DNA from: Ancylostoma caninum
Lineage: Eukaryota; Nematoda; Chromadorea; Rhabditida; Ancylostomatidae
DNA: 64,000 nucleotides
Assembly: GCA_037903475.1 (NCBI GenBank)
Contig: JBAJFG010000156.1
Location: forward strand, 1-64,000
Direction of reading: 5' to 3'
The stretch's first letter is position 1. Each line of letters opens with the position of its first letter. Both the position numbers and the translations under genes were made by a program. A model generated the notes under the pieces. That model did not search any database. It was not told the DNA's origin and saw only the letters and a list, made by a program, of their open reading frames with translations. This document shows, piece after piece, positions 11,450-23,800 of this stretch.

Positions 11450-14400
11450 ATGTGAAAAATAGTGCAAGTCTTCATCTCAACGTTTCTCGTCACCTATTTG
11501 TTTATCGTGTTCAGAACATTGTCGCAAATTTCGTAAATTTGTAAATTTTAAGAAGTGACCATTAGTTCCTGTAAACATTCTTCTATTAGTTTGAATCTAA
11601 GGTGTCGAAATCTGATGGCACTCCCCCCCCCCCCCTTCCCTCGCGCTCTAAAGTCCTGCACTCGTCCAAGCGACTACAGGCATACCAAACCCTTGTCCAA
11701 GCAACCCGCTTCGTTGAGCGATGAGAAGCAAAGAGCCAACAAGATAGAAACAAGCGGACGTTATAAAACTGGAACTTCGATAACTCAAATTATGCGAAGC
11801 GTTAGCGAGCGAAAAAAACACTGGCTAGACGACGAAGAAGAACATGAATGAGCCAGATCCCCACTTGTTCCCGAATATGAAACAACCCATGCGTGTATAG
11901 CGGTTACATTCCTCTAAGAAAGACATACTCTTCCATTGAGATGTAGTCGAGAACTGTGCAAACATGTACCGCTCCAAAAACACACTGTCCACATATGGGC
12001 AAATATGCCATTTGTGTGGAAAAAGGTGATTTTACGCAAATGCACTACTTTTCATTTCTTGGGGTCGAAAAAATCTTGGATTAAACAAATCGAGTTCTTG
12101 CATGGGGCAATTGGGAAGAGCGATAAATCAACAAAGAAGCCTTATTAACCAGAACAAACCATAAGTCTTGGGCTACAATGACATCATTGAAGCGGTCGTT
12201 GAGACCGCGCTGACGATAGACCCTCGCAAAAAGAGGCGATTATCGTCCTGGATCGTAACGTAACTATGGATTGTGCTGCACATGGCTCGGAAATACGGTT
12301 CTGTTGACTGGTTGATTCCCCCATTTTCTAGAATTTTATCGAAATTTTTGTGGTCAACTATTTTTTTGTTTCTTAATGCGCCTAAATGAAAAATGAAGTC
12401 GATTGGAAGCCAAACTTCTGACTTCTTTTCCTCCAATGAGAATAAGAGATAAGGGTCGTTGAAATGATACGTATTGATTGCCACGTTACATCGCCAGTGA
12501 TCGCTGCCAAACGGAGCTCATCGCAAGTACTCTCCAAGATATGCCTACAATGAATTGGCGATGTGAGTGATAGCGATAATGGAAACGATGCCTATCGATC
12601 TCCATGCCCCACTTCCTATTATCCCTTTTACGTCTGGGGTCTCCTCACTCACTTTATCCATGTGGCGATCGCCACGACTGCTGGCGAAGTCTGGGGATAC
12701 TCTAGGAAACAAATTGACAGGAACCAAAACTCGCTTCATACAAGAAAGTTCTCCTCAGGGCTACTACAACTACCACTAATTACTCGTATTTATGGATACT
12801 ATTGACACAAGCGTAACGCTAAGGAAAAGAAATGTCCCGAACAAAAAAAATCAAGATGAAATATGATCTTCAGCGAAATGAAGGCGGCTTCGAAGACAAG
12901 AGGAGTCTTTAAATGGCAGAAGAGCATAATAACCTATTTTTTTAATGATTGAAACCCTTTTCAGCCACCTCTGAAGAGATTGAGCTACTGTCTCCTGGAT
13001 AGAAATGCCAATCACAGAGGTTAGAAGGAATGAATTAGCCGTTCATCCCTCTCCCCTCTCCCTCATTTCAGGTTTTCGACACCAGAGCGAATAATAAATA
13101 AAATAAATGAAAATTCCGTGCAGGATCTCAATAGCTATCGCGAAATTCGTGGGAAAACGTCTATAGAGTTGCAGCATTTCATAAAAGCTCCAGAAAATTT
13201 TGGAATATGGTGGGAAAATCTTCGTAAATTCGAGGGACTTTCAAAAGTCAATTCCGAGCTCTTCAAGAAAAATTCAGATGTTCAGTGCTTTTCAGAAGAC
13301 GTTCATCTTTCGCGTTTGCCTTCTGACGGCATCGAAGCCTTAGCTGAGATTTCTTCTATTTATGGAACGAGAAATTGCGGAAAAATAGCAAAAATTTAGG
13401 GCATTTTGGTGAAGAGATCGGCTGTGCGAGCAGAAAGGCTCACATCCACAATGTTCTGATGAACTATTTCATTTCTAATACCTTTAACAAAGGGGTACGA
13501 AGGTGAAAATGAGCGACCATATTCAGGAACAATCCAGAATTGAATACGTTAGGCTCGTGGGCCCGCAACACGACGTCGCACGTCGTTGAAGCGAAGGCGT
13601 CATGAAAGGAACGGATCGTTCGCTTGAATTGCTGCGAAGTGAAGGTGGTGATAGAGGTGTGGCGATGTAGGACAGCACATGTGCCTCGACAAAAGGATCG
13701 ACGACCGAGGTGACCCCCGGCAGAAGAAAGGGTTCCATATCCGGGTGATCCAGAATGCCAGGTCGATTACGAGTAAGTTGCAGGGATATGTACTGCTTTG
13801 TTGCCAGGATGCTTCTCACTAACCATGGATTGAAGGAAGTAGCATTCAGAGGCGGTGAGCGGCTGGCAGGGTTTTCCTCTTGAAGAAGATGTTCTATTTT
13901 GGATCTACGGGTGCTTCTGCATAGCTGTCGAGAACTAGGTCAATTGGCAACTCTCCCAATTGGCAACACAGCAATAACCAGTTCTTACCCTGTTGTGCAC
14001 TCACTTTTAAGTGCATTACGCTGTGAAAATATTTATTTTGCTACACTTGCACGTCAAGCAAGCTTTGATATCGCCTTTGCCTCCATCAGGATACTCTGCA
14101 TCATCTCTAGGATTAAATATCAACATGACTATAGTGCAATGTACCGTTTGCAACAGGCTCCACTCTGTTTAATTTCTAGGTAATTCATCCATCTAGGTGT
14201 TCATTTCTTGGCACGTATTATACGTAGGTAATTTTGCTGGTTAATCACCAAAAATTTTCAGATCTTCAAATTTTATGCATACTACCAGGTAGACTGGACA
14301 ATCCTGATTCCGAATATCTGTTCTGTTTTGGAAATGGTCGAGATTGAAGGAAGTTATTGAAAAGCGACGGAAAAACTCGAAATCGCAGACATCGTGCAGT

Positions 14401-17300
14401 TTCATCAAGCGTATTGTACGTATCTGCCACTAAAATTAATGAGAATTTGTTGATAATGGTAGATGGCGAATTGTTCAGCATCCACAAAGCAATTCCGTAA
14501 TTATTATTCACTGCAAAGGTCTCGACAGTGTTAGAATCTGCTCTCCGAAAAGTTTAGGAATAGATCAATATCCCAAACTGCCGATAAAATTGAGCGGTAC
14601 TTCAAAGGCAGTGTCTCACCATAGTTTTGATTCCAAGACACTGGGATGTCCTCCATCAGCTCGACCCGATGATTTCATTCGTATTCATAAAAAGCCCACA
14701 GTATTTTGGTTGATTCTTCAAACTATCAACTCTACGGACATATGCTATATTTATTTATTTATTTATTTAATGCACCAGGAGTGCGCTAACAGATAAAACA
14801 TTCATGGTAAGGCATTAATTAGTAATATATGGCATTGCGTATTTGCTGGAAGTTTTTTCTCGGAACAACGCCACTGCTCTGTACGAAGCTACATTCCATT
14901 GAGGGCCATTGAGCTGTCTTCACTAGGTTCTTTCCCTTCAAAACCGCTATAAACGCTAGACCGTGAATGGTTATCATGCACTTCCAAACCTCTTCCAGGC
15001 AGACTTCAGCAATTCTGAGAAACATTCGTAAGAAATGAAATGCATGGACTCATCAACACGTACAAGGTGACCGTTGATTTTTTTGCAGCTAAACCATGTA
15101 AAACTCAAATGGCTGACGTCCTATCGCCACAATGGCGCCAGCCCAATGTGTGGCCATCACAGGAAAACTCATCTTTCATGTTTACCCTACCTGATTGGGT
15201 TGTTTACATATAGGAGGGAGAATCTCGTGTGGAAAGTGTACGACTTTCACTGGCTGCACAAGGGCGTAAGGCTTGGTTGGACTTGCGGTTCAATACTATC
15301 GAGTTGGATTTCACTTTCTTTTCACCAAGTATTATGCATGGGATGATTCAAACTGTATCTTTTTGTTGTGGCTACCCTCGGTAATCAAAACTTTTGCTTT
15401 GGTCATCTCTGGTGAGAATACTACTACTTCTGGGTCACCCTGTGGAATACGAATGAACGAATGTATAATACATTGTATTTCAGCGCACTCACCAATCGTG
15501 CATCAGGCTATTTTGCCCATTCCAAGTCTAAAAAAATTAGCCAGACGTATTTTAAAAATGCCCCTGTTCAATTGAACCACAGGACAGAAAAAAAACAATC
15601 GATATCAGCTGTTCGTCTTGAACTCAGGTACAAATCCGATTCATTCATTTTGAAGTGCAACTCTGCGCACGTGAAGTTGTTCCGTTGTGATGCAGCCGCC
15701 CGTGCGCAAACGAAATCATCCAGAACGATCCGTGAAATCGTTTCCATCACGATGCGGTTGTTTCGCGTTGAAGTGTCATTTATATGGAAATGAAATCATT
15801 TTCACTGGAGGTTTCTCGTAATAAAGAGGAGACTGACTGAAAGCAGCCTGTATTGGGCGTGATCCATTACAATCTCGTAAGGTCAGCTAGAAGGGTGTCA
15901 GATGGCGAAAAATCAGAATCGGGATTCCAGAAGGCAGAGCACTAATAGCACCACGTTGAAAAGTGCAAAGAAGTTTTCATTATTCGCCCCAGAAACGTTG
16001 CAGCTACAAACGTCGGGATTGATGGACGATCCGGGAAGGTCCCAAGCTTCCCGTTCAACCAGGACTAGGACCAAAACCTCTGGAACTGTGAAGTATATTG
16101 CTTTCTTCAAAATTACTCGTTGTTTTCGACAGGAGGAGAATCGTTCAGCCATGGAATACCCATTTCTACCAAGAGAACTCGGCCCCTTCGGAATGGCATG
16201 CAGACCATCACCTTCTTTGTATCTCCTATGAAGATCCTTGTATCTCAGGACAGGTCCAAAACTGGTCGCAAGGCTCGATATTCAGAAAAGGGTCATCTAG
16301 GGCCATGAACTAAGGTGAGAGATGTTTCGAGCGGTACAACACTGAGGAAGGTTTCTATCTCAACCTCCTCAAAAAATACACAAATTGATCTACAACTTGT
16401 CAGATGAATAAAAATGCAAAAAATAAACCGAAAATAATAAAAATAAATATAGAACAACCGATAAATATTGTTGTTAACTGCGAAAAGTAGCGCATTGAAT
16501 GCAGCGCAGTTCGTGATTATTTTCCCTCAATCCATGCCCCACTTCAGCACTTCCATGTTTTTTCAGGATGTCTCCTAGAAGTTGAAAATTTTCCGGATAA
16601 TGTTCAGTTCTCTATAAATTTTTGTGTAGTAGAAGAACCCGCAAAGCAGCCTATTGTCTCCACTTGTTCTCCATTCTTCCGGGAGCTCATGCCTGCCGTG
16701 CAGCTTGCATAAGCTATGAATGGACTGGGCCACCCGGAACATCTGTTGGCCCTTACAATCGACTTTGGCGATCAATACGCAACACACCACATGCTTGTTC
16801 CTCAGCACAAGTGTTCCGGAATCAACATTCAACGCTGTCGCTTTGTCTTCGTTAAGATTTCATTCCGTGCAGTTTCAAAACTGGGCCAAAACTTAGCGTT
16901 GTTCAGTGGTTATTTATTCCTGAGGCTGTTTCTCTGAATGAGCTGTAAATATTTAGTAGCATTAATTATTTCATTCATGCGATAAGTTCGCGAAAAAATT
17001 CTTCTCTATGGTCTCAAGTAATCCTGAACCTTCCTTTTATACTTATTTTCCATTTAGGTCGATACGGTTGGTAGCCTCACGCACACCGCAATTTTAATCT
17101 ATGATTTTATTACTCTTTTTTTATTACCCTCCAATAACCCTTATGTGGTCCTTTCTTAATATACCTTCTTTGTGAAGGGTTGCATTGTGACTCTCCACGA
17201 TGTATGTAATAAATAAATTTACCCTAAGACTGTATTTGTTCCGGAAGCTTTTGCCTAATAACTGTAGTTCTGAACCTCCCCATTTATGATAAGGCATCTA
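11450..17300. other. Mostly non-coding; a few coding-like fragments
   Basis: No gene could be assembled. Fragments that read like protein but lack matched splice signals or a family are: 12,484-12,173 (-), 103 codons without an ATG start; 13,118-13,399 (+), 93 codons; 13,819-13,523 (-), 98 codons, GC-rich; and 16,832-16,622, open on both strands. A 13-C run lies at 11,623-11,635. Confidence 0.4.
15902..16310 (+). CDS. Possible two-exon coding region, unrecognised
   Basis: An ATG at 15902, directly after GGGTGTCAG, opens about 60 basic, Ser/Thr-rich codons (MAKNQNRDSRRQSTNS...). A CGACAG acceptor at about 16,130 is followed by sequence open in all three frames up to 16,230-16,313. Because no donor fixes the frame, the second half cannot be assigned. 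No domain is visible. It may be a gene remnant. Confidence 0.18.
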
Positions 17301-17310
17301 TACCTTCAGC

Positions 17311-17420
17311 CAGGAGCCGTATGCATACCTCTCCCCGAGCTTCCCTCACCGGGGATGGGGATGCCGCGTGGCGTTCCCCGGTATGCACACCTCTTCCCGA
17401 GCTTTCCCCGTCCCCGGCCA
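17311..17420. repeat. GC-rich repeat copy, GAGCCGTATGCATA family
   Basis: It starts GGAGCCGTATGCATACC followed by CTCCCCGAG and CCCCGG-rich sequence, and ends around a second CGGTATGCACACC and a CCCCGAGC-like stretch. The same head occurs inverted at 18,838 in a palindromic copy. Confidence 0.4.
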
Positions 17421-17902
17421 CGCCCACCAAAAGCAAGGGAGATTTCCCCTTACTATCGAAGGTGGGGGAAACATTCTAGGCGTCCGTTTTTTGGCTTATT
17501 TTCCGTTAGAGAGCGAATATTCGCAACATTTTAGGTTGTTAAACTTCACTACTGAGTCGTACCTTTGTGTTTTGCTTCAATTACCTTTGTATTTCTTAAT
17601 TTTCATCGTCATACAGAGTGTGTTATAAACAGCCGATTAAATAGTTACCTCTGTCTTCGCAGTTTTCGTAAATCCTTTATTTAGCTAGGTTTTGCTAACC
17701 GTATTTCGTTTTGGTTTTGCTCCAGACATACCGCCGACGTTTCTGTGGACTATTTCCGAAAAATTCTGGAGGGATTGTTACGAAACAGCCTCGCTATTGC
17801 TTCGCAACTTCTTTCAAGGACGAAGAAAATGAAGAAAAAAACCGAGAAATATCACGATATTAAGAAAAGCAACATATAAATAAAGAGAAAGGAGCATTTT
17901 AT

Positions 17903-18496
17903 GGCACTATTGTACTTGAGCGGCCCCACTATCGACCCCAAACTCAAAATCATGGATTTCTCTGAAAACTTGCATACAGGGATAATTCGATGTGCTGATC
18001 ACGAATATTAAATTCATTTCGCATGATAGTATCGATTTTATTGATTTTATTGATTTTTCCCAGGTATGGACCTCCTCTCGGATCTCTCTGAAAATTTGCT
18101 TACTGCGGTTTCTGAAGGTGGTGGTTACAAATATCATGAAGATTTCGCGACAAAATGTCGACTTGATGGGAAAAACTCCAGTGAAGCCGGCAACTACACC
18201 GCCTTACAGATAAAAATCTGGAGAAAACCAATGAAATCGAGAATATGATGCAAAGCGGCTATTATATTCGTGATCAGCAACTTCAAAAACCTCTAGATGC
18301 ACTTTTTCAGGGAGATTCGAGATACGAGTCGAACTTGGAAAAAATCGATAAAATCAGTAAAAATCGAAGCTACCATGCGAAATGAATATAATATTCGTAA
18401 TCAGCGCCTCGAATTACCCCTCTAAGCAAGTTTACGGAGGAATCCATGGTTTTGAGTTTGGGGTCGATAGTGGGGCCGCTCAAGTACAATAGTACC
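17903..18496. repeat. 594-bp element with very long terminal inverted repeats
   Basis: The left end (GGCACTATTGTACTTGAGCG at 17,903) matches the reverse complement of the right end (GGTACTATTGTACTTGAGCG, ending 18,496). The match continues through GGCCCCACTATCGACCCC and CATGGATT for at least 75 nt, then more weakly for 150 nt or more. The arms contain repeated modules with CATTTCGCATG and ATCGATTTTATTGATTTT. No coding capacity is seen, so it is a non-autonomous DNA element. Confidence 0.7.
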
Positions 18497-18742
18497 GTTT
18501 TTCAACAATCCCTAAAAATAAAACCATCGACATAGTCCACAGAGGTGTAGACCGGACCTTCTGATACTAGAGAAAATCATAATGCGAATAGAGCTGTAGA
18601 AAAGTCCTCTTTATTTTAAAATGTCACCCTAGAAAAGCAAAATGAATGTCAGCGCCAGTACTCATGGCGAAACGAATGCGCGGAATCGGCGCTCCAACTC
18701 CAATTACTGCGCGAGTTTCTCCCCGAGGGAATCCCTGGAGAT

Positions 18743-18838
18743 GTGCATACGACTTTTCCCCGACCATCCCCGGCCGGGGATACTCCCCGACCGGGGATGG
18801 TCGGGAAGCGGGGATGGCCGGGGAAAGATATGCATACG
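18743..18838. repeat. GC-rich palindrome (hairpin-forming)
   Basis: CCCGACCATCCCCGG and CCGGGGATGGTCGGG face each other around TACT, flanked by GTGCATACGACTTT and AAAGATATGCATACGGC in inverted orientation. It could fold into a hairpin of about 40 bp. It is related to the copy at 17,311-17,420. Confidence 0.6.
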
Positions 18839-19538
18839 GCTCCAGAAGCTCTTACATCAACATGCGTTTGTTCTGTTGAAAACACTCATCCTCGAAGTAG
18901 TGACCTAGCAAAAATCAAATAAACTTAATCAGCCTGATAATTTGAATAACAACAATTAGCAAGATCATCGAAGAACTCAAATTTTACAGAAGTAAGATGC
19001 TTTACAGCTTTGATTTTCTTTTCCCAAAGGCTTATGAACTCTTCCTTATCTGAATATTACTATGTTCGGTTTACTCAAAATCGAATATTCGAATATAGGA
19101 CATATCTAATACAGTATTGGGTGGCCTGACCGTGGATAATTTTTTTGTTGTTGTTGTGACAAGATAATGGCGCATTGGATAGTCTATGTGGTCCTCCTTT
19201 CATGGACAGAGATATCCTTACTCGTCTGTATGGACTTCAGTCCCTCTCATCACGCCACTCCCTTTACCGTGGAAAGAACATCATTTTCTTCACGTGGGTA
19301 ACCGGGTTTGGGGCGAGGTTTACTGGCTATCTCTTGCCGAATCGCAGCGGATTCCTGTGAATGCTTTCAAAGTGTTGTCCTTCCCCATTTGGTGTTAAAT
19401 CTGTTTCAAAGAAGCCTGTACTCCTGATACGACGTTGGAGAATTAGTTTGACGGGAGTTTTTTTCCGCATTTCCACGACTTCGTTCGGCAGTATTCCGAA
19501 TTTTCTTGAAAATTAATAGCTAGAGCTTTATAAAGAGT

Positions 19539-20135
19539 TTATCTGATATATAAAGGTGAAAGCTTGCATGTATGTGAGGAAAAAACCCTGAATTTGAACC
19601 CATGAGTGCCACGCCCTTCAGGGAGCTTCAGGGAGCTGCGGAAGTCATAGGCTGTCACTACGTGAAGTTCACTCCCGGAGTCTGCAGTAGAGGTTCCGGT
19701 GCACGATGAACACAAACATGAACCAACCATTTCCCAAATAGTTGTCATCAATATAACTTTGTTAACTTTTTTGCTAATAGGTTGATGGAAAGAGTCATTC
19801 AAATTAGTTAACATGCTGTTCACAAAAATACTGCTCTCCTCATCGTCATGAAATAGTCGGAGCCGGAAGAACACCCGATCGAAGCTGGACATGCCATGTA
19901 TTGTACCTATAGAGGCGTAATAAATCTCGCTTCGATGCTCTCCAAACCGTTGAGCATAACTCTTCAATAATATTCCCGAAACCGGTAGTGTAAAAACATT
20001 AGGATGTTTGACTGCTGTGTTCTTGACACCATTCTTTATTACATTAATTCCCAGATGAATCAGGAACTCAAATGCTTTCTTACATAGGATGTTACAACTC
20101 TCTGTATATGTTGATAAAGATGAAAAAAGCGGCAC
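19539..20135 (-). CDS. 198-codon open frame without ATG near its start; gene fragment or pseudogene
   Basis: The frame runs from a GTG at 20135 to a stop at 19541-19539. The first ATG is about 80 codons in (GMSSFD). Composition looks protein-like (TESCNILCKKAFEFLIHLGI near the start; GSCLCSSCTGTSTADSG later, with CxxC). An acceptor-like TATAG precedes the frame. No family is recognised, and no upstream or downstream exon with matching phase was found. A chance open frame of this length is possible but not expected often in sequence of this composition. Confidence 0.25.
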   Translation of the reverse strand: MPLFSSLSTYTESCNILCKKAFEFLIHLGINVIKNGVKNTAVKHPNVFTLPVSGILLKSYAQRFGEHRSEIYYASIGTIHGMSSFDRVFFRLRLFHDDEESSIFVNSMLTNLNDSFHQPISKKVNKVILMTTIWEMVGSCLCSSCTGTSTADSGSELHVVTAYDFRSSLKLPEGRGTHGFKFRVFSSHTCKLSPLYIR

Positions 20136-20796
20136 GCATCTATAGTTTTACAGGCTAACAACTCTCTCGAAATATCTATCTTCGTTCACTAAATTTGAAA
20201 TAAAAAATGGAATTTTATGGAAGGGACCGGTGTTGCAAATTCAAAAAGATTTGTGAAGTAGAAAAGCTAGCCTCTGGCTAAATACACTTTTCTCCTTGAA
20301 TTATAGATGCCGAGTTCCATTCAGTGGAGCTTCTCCTTGTTTCATTTGGCGGCATTGTCTCTCATGTCAGTATCGATTTTGAAATTTTAACATCAGAAGA
20401 ATCATCAGGAGACACTGATTATAATGGTATACACAATCCTTTGCAGGAGCGTTGAAAAACCCCTTTTCCAACTTCTTATTTCTGGAGAGTTCGAGGTAGG
20501 CGTTCGAACAGCAGCCATAACGAGCGGCAATACCAACATGTTAGGGGGAAGTGATAGATATTACCGTTTGCATGCTGCAACTCTTTGTGGTAGTTGTCGT
20601 ACCTCTACCTCTCCAAAGACAAAAGGTTGAAAAAGGGGGTTCTCTGGCACTTGCACGAGGAAATATGCGTACCATTGTGATCTGCGTCTCGTGAATATGC
20701 TTATAATCTTGAAATTCACTTCAAAATCGATTCTGAAGTAAAACACTGCTTTCATGGTCGTGGTTGCTAATTTTGTGGATTCATAGCCCTAATTCC

Positions 20797-20798
20797 AG
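20797..20798 (+). promoter_or_regulatory. Probable SL trans-splice acceptor of the paraoxonase-like gene
   Basis: The AATTCCAG acceptor ends 11 nt before the ATG at 20810, and no upstream coding exon is visible. Confidence 0.4.
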
Positions 20799-20809
20799 GC
20801 GCCCATAAA

Positions 20810-23800
20810 ATGCTCCGGCCTCCGAACTCGCTGTCGGGGATGTTGCACCGGCTCGCCGTGTGGGTCATGATGGCGTTTCTCTGCAGCGCAATTATCAGAT
20901 TTGTGTGAGCTTTTATAGTGAAGGAGTATTACGGTTCCTAGTTTCAGGGCAATGCTACGGGGGCAATATCTCCAGCGCTACTTGTTTTAGGCTAATGCTC
21001 GATCTCAATAAACGGGTCTACAACCACACACCTGGTCCGTGCAGGATTGTGACCGGCATTAGTGAGTTCAAGGGCTTTAAACTTTTTTCTGTAGTTGTGT
21101 GTTCCACGAACTGCCATTTTCATCTACAGCTGATGGGGCAGCCGGCTTGGAACTCGTCCGCGAGGTGGGCATCGTGATCATATCCACCGGTCTTGCCAAT
21201 GCCTACGGTAACGAGACCGTTCGTGGTGGTTTGGCGATGATTCAGTTGGAGAAGGAGATGGCAAAACACGAGACGAAGCCGGTTAAAATCGAAGGAGAGA
21301 AGTTCGATCAGGTGAAACCCTCAGCATCTAAATGAATCTAAAAACTTTCTGATTCGGTGAATTCTCAATAGAATGTGCTGGATCAATCTGCCTGTAGACT
21401 TTTTTTTTAATAACATCATGAGGCATAATTTATCTGCACAGCTTTTCGGTATCAGAGGTGCTAATACTTTTCCAGGCATACTGTTCCTGAAATTTCCTGG
21501 ATTCTACTTGAAAGAAATCCATATTAAGTCCTCAAAGCTGCTAACTAACTTTATCTGCGTTCAGTTTGTGGATATTCCGGTATTTATGCAAATAATTGTT
21601 CCCTGGATAAGTTTCTAAAGAAAATGTGAGAAATGAAGCAGGATAACAAGTAATTTTTCTGAAATCTGTAAGAAAAGCTATATTTACACAAGATTTTCCT
21701 GAAATTCAGCGAGATTGAAAAGGACTAGGAAGAATATTAGGAAACACTTTCTAGTCAACAGAGCTGGACCCGATTTCGTAGTACTTATCAAGAAGCTAAT
21801 TATTCCGAGTAAACTCGTAATATTTCAAAAGAACTTTGGAGGAGTACATGAAGTGAATCAATCATGTTTCTAATGATCTTTTTATCCTTAATTATCTTAT
21901 TAGCTAATCTCAATGTTTTACCTCACTGTATTTTAACTCTCAAGTAATGTTTAGGCTGCGTTGCACAATGATTGGATGTTGATGTTACGTTGTAGGTTGT
22001 GTTACGCTGTTTACCCTTACACGGACACTGTCTGTGTTAATAAATACTAAATACTAAATTCGGCTGTTGCTCCCTGGGTGCACGGGGTTGCACCAATCCA
22101 ATGTATGCACATACATACATATAACTTCAATTTTGATTTATCGAAATTGGCAACGAATCGAATTAGATTCAGGATCTTTGTTTTTTCCTTATCAATTTTT
22201 TGGTTCTTATATTATTTAAACTTTCTGGTGAATTCGCGATTCACACAGTCTACATGATTTGCACTGCAACGACTTCATTTGAAGTTTTGTAAGCCCGCTG
22301 CCTCCAAGAATAGAAACAAAAGGAGAGTGCATCTGATTAACGTTGCAGATCTTTTTTTCCCTGATGTTTCGTATGATTTTGCAAGATCTTTTGTCTTTCT
22401 TTTCTTGAGCTTCTGTAAGATCTTTTTTTTTTAAGAATAAATTCGCACCGCTCGGAATCTCCTCATACTATAGCAAGGGAAGGATATTGGTGTATGTCGT
22501 CAACTCGCATCCAGAACGACAATGTGTGGAAATATTCACTTATCACAAGGACAAAAACGTGTTATTCCACAGGAAGTCAGTTTGCGACGCACGATTCACG
22601 AGGTAAAGCCGCATTTTTCGTATTTTCGAGGTTGAGATCAAATCTAGGGACAAGTTTGAGTTAAATTTACGTAATATTTGTACACTCGCAGCGGTTTCCA
22701 CTGAGATCGTTTGCTAAAGAAAAGTATTCGCAATATCTTTAAAAAATTCGGTCAAGAATGCTGGGGTTTCGAAGGGTTTTCGGATGAAATATGACACGAG
22801 TGAATGTTGTTGTTTTTCTTCCCTTTTTCATGTCTCCTTTTCAATGATGTAAGATCCTTTGCTTAGAGTTTCTTGGTCTATTGCACTTGAGAATAAAATT
22901 TTAAGTTCCAGGAAGCGTCCAGTCACAAACCCTTTTTGAGACTTTCACAAAGGAAGAATATTCAAGAACTCCCAATCACAATGATATACGTAGTTCGGTG
23001 CAAGACTGCCGGAAACTCTTTTTCGAGCGCCAACTTTTGGGGAGCATGTGGGCGGAGCCAAGGCGGAACTACTGGTTTTCTTCATCTTGCACTTCCTTAG
23101 AAGTCCATATGGAGCGCACCTTTATTCCTGTTAGGGAGTTGATGATGAGGAACTCCCGCAAACAGTACAAATCCCATCAGAAGGTGAATGAGTGCATTAC
23201 TCAAAGTTCGTCATCCCGCCTCTGTCCCTCTCGAGACTCCGCCTACCCCGAGGGTTGAGATTTGAAAATGGTGTTTCCGGCAGCTCCTCACGGAATCACA
23301 CATACCAATAACTACTCGAAAACAAACTATTCTTCATCGGTGTTACGCTGGATTTCATAAAAGACGAACAAAATAAGTTGTTTCAGCATCTACGACGTGG
23401 TGGTCGTCAGTGCAGATCGATTCTTCATCAGCAATTTAGCTTACATGAGTCGAGGAAAGCTACAAACAGCCGAACTCGTCATGCAGGTAGATGATAGTCT
23501 TGATCACCTCATAAACTCTACAATAAGCATGTTGAGGTTTTCAGAGCAGCTTCGGAGCCTTGTACTTCTTCGATGGCCGTACCGTCTCGCTGCACGAATC
23601 TAGACTATCCACGCCCTCGGCGTTGGCTATTGACCGAAAGAGAAAGCTGATATTCGTCGGCTCACTGCTAAATGAGGTCTGCGCTTTTACGATACACTTA
23701 GCATAGCTCCATTTTTTCTACCCTTCATTGATGACGTCTTACTATTCAGAATGTCCGAGTTTACGCGCTGGAAAAGGACTACTCGCTGACATTCCGCACA

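Noticed and set aside
19168..19300. Short ORF with signal-like start MAHWIVYVVLL
   Set aside because: Only 44 codons, no acceptor upstream and no convincing downstream exon.
20905..21094. Alternative splice of the paraoxonase-like gene from 20,904 straight to an acceptor TTCTGTAG at 21,094
   Set aside because: It keeps phase but skips the PGPCR exon (20,991-21,061), which is a hallmark of the family and fits in phase on both sides.
21130..21311. Resemblance of this exon alone to OPA3
   Set aside because: Once the flanking exons are joined the paraoxonase-like motifs explain the protein from end to end.
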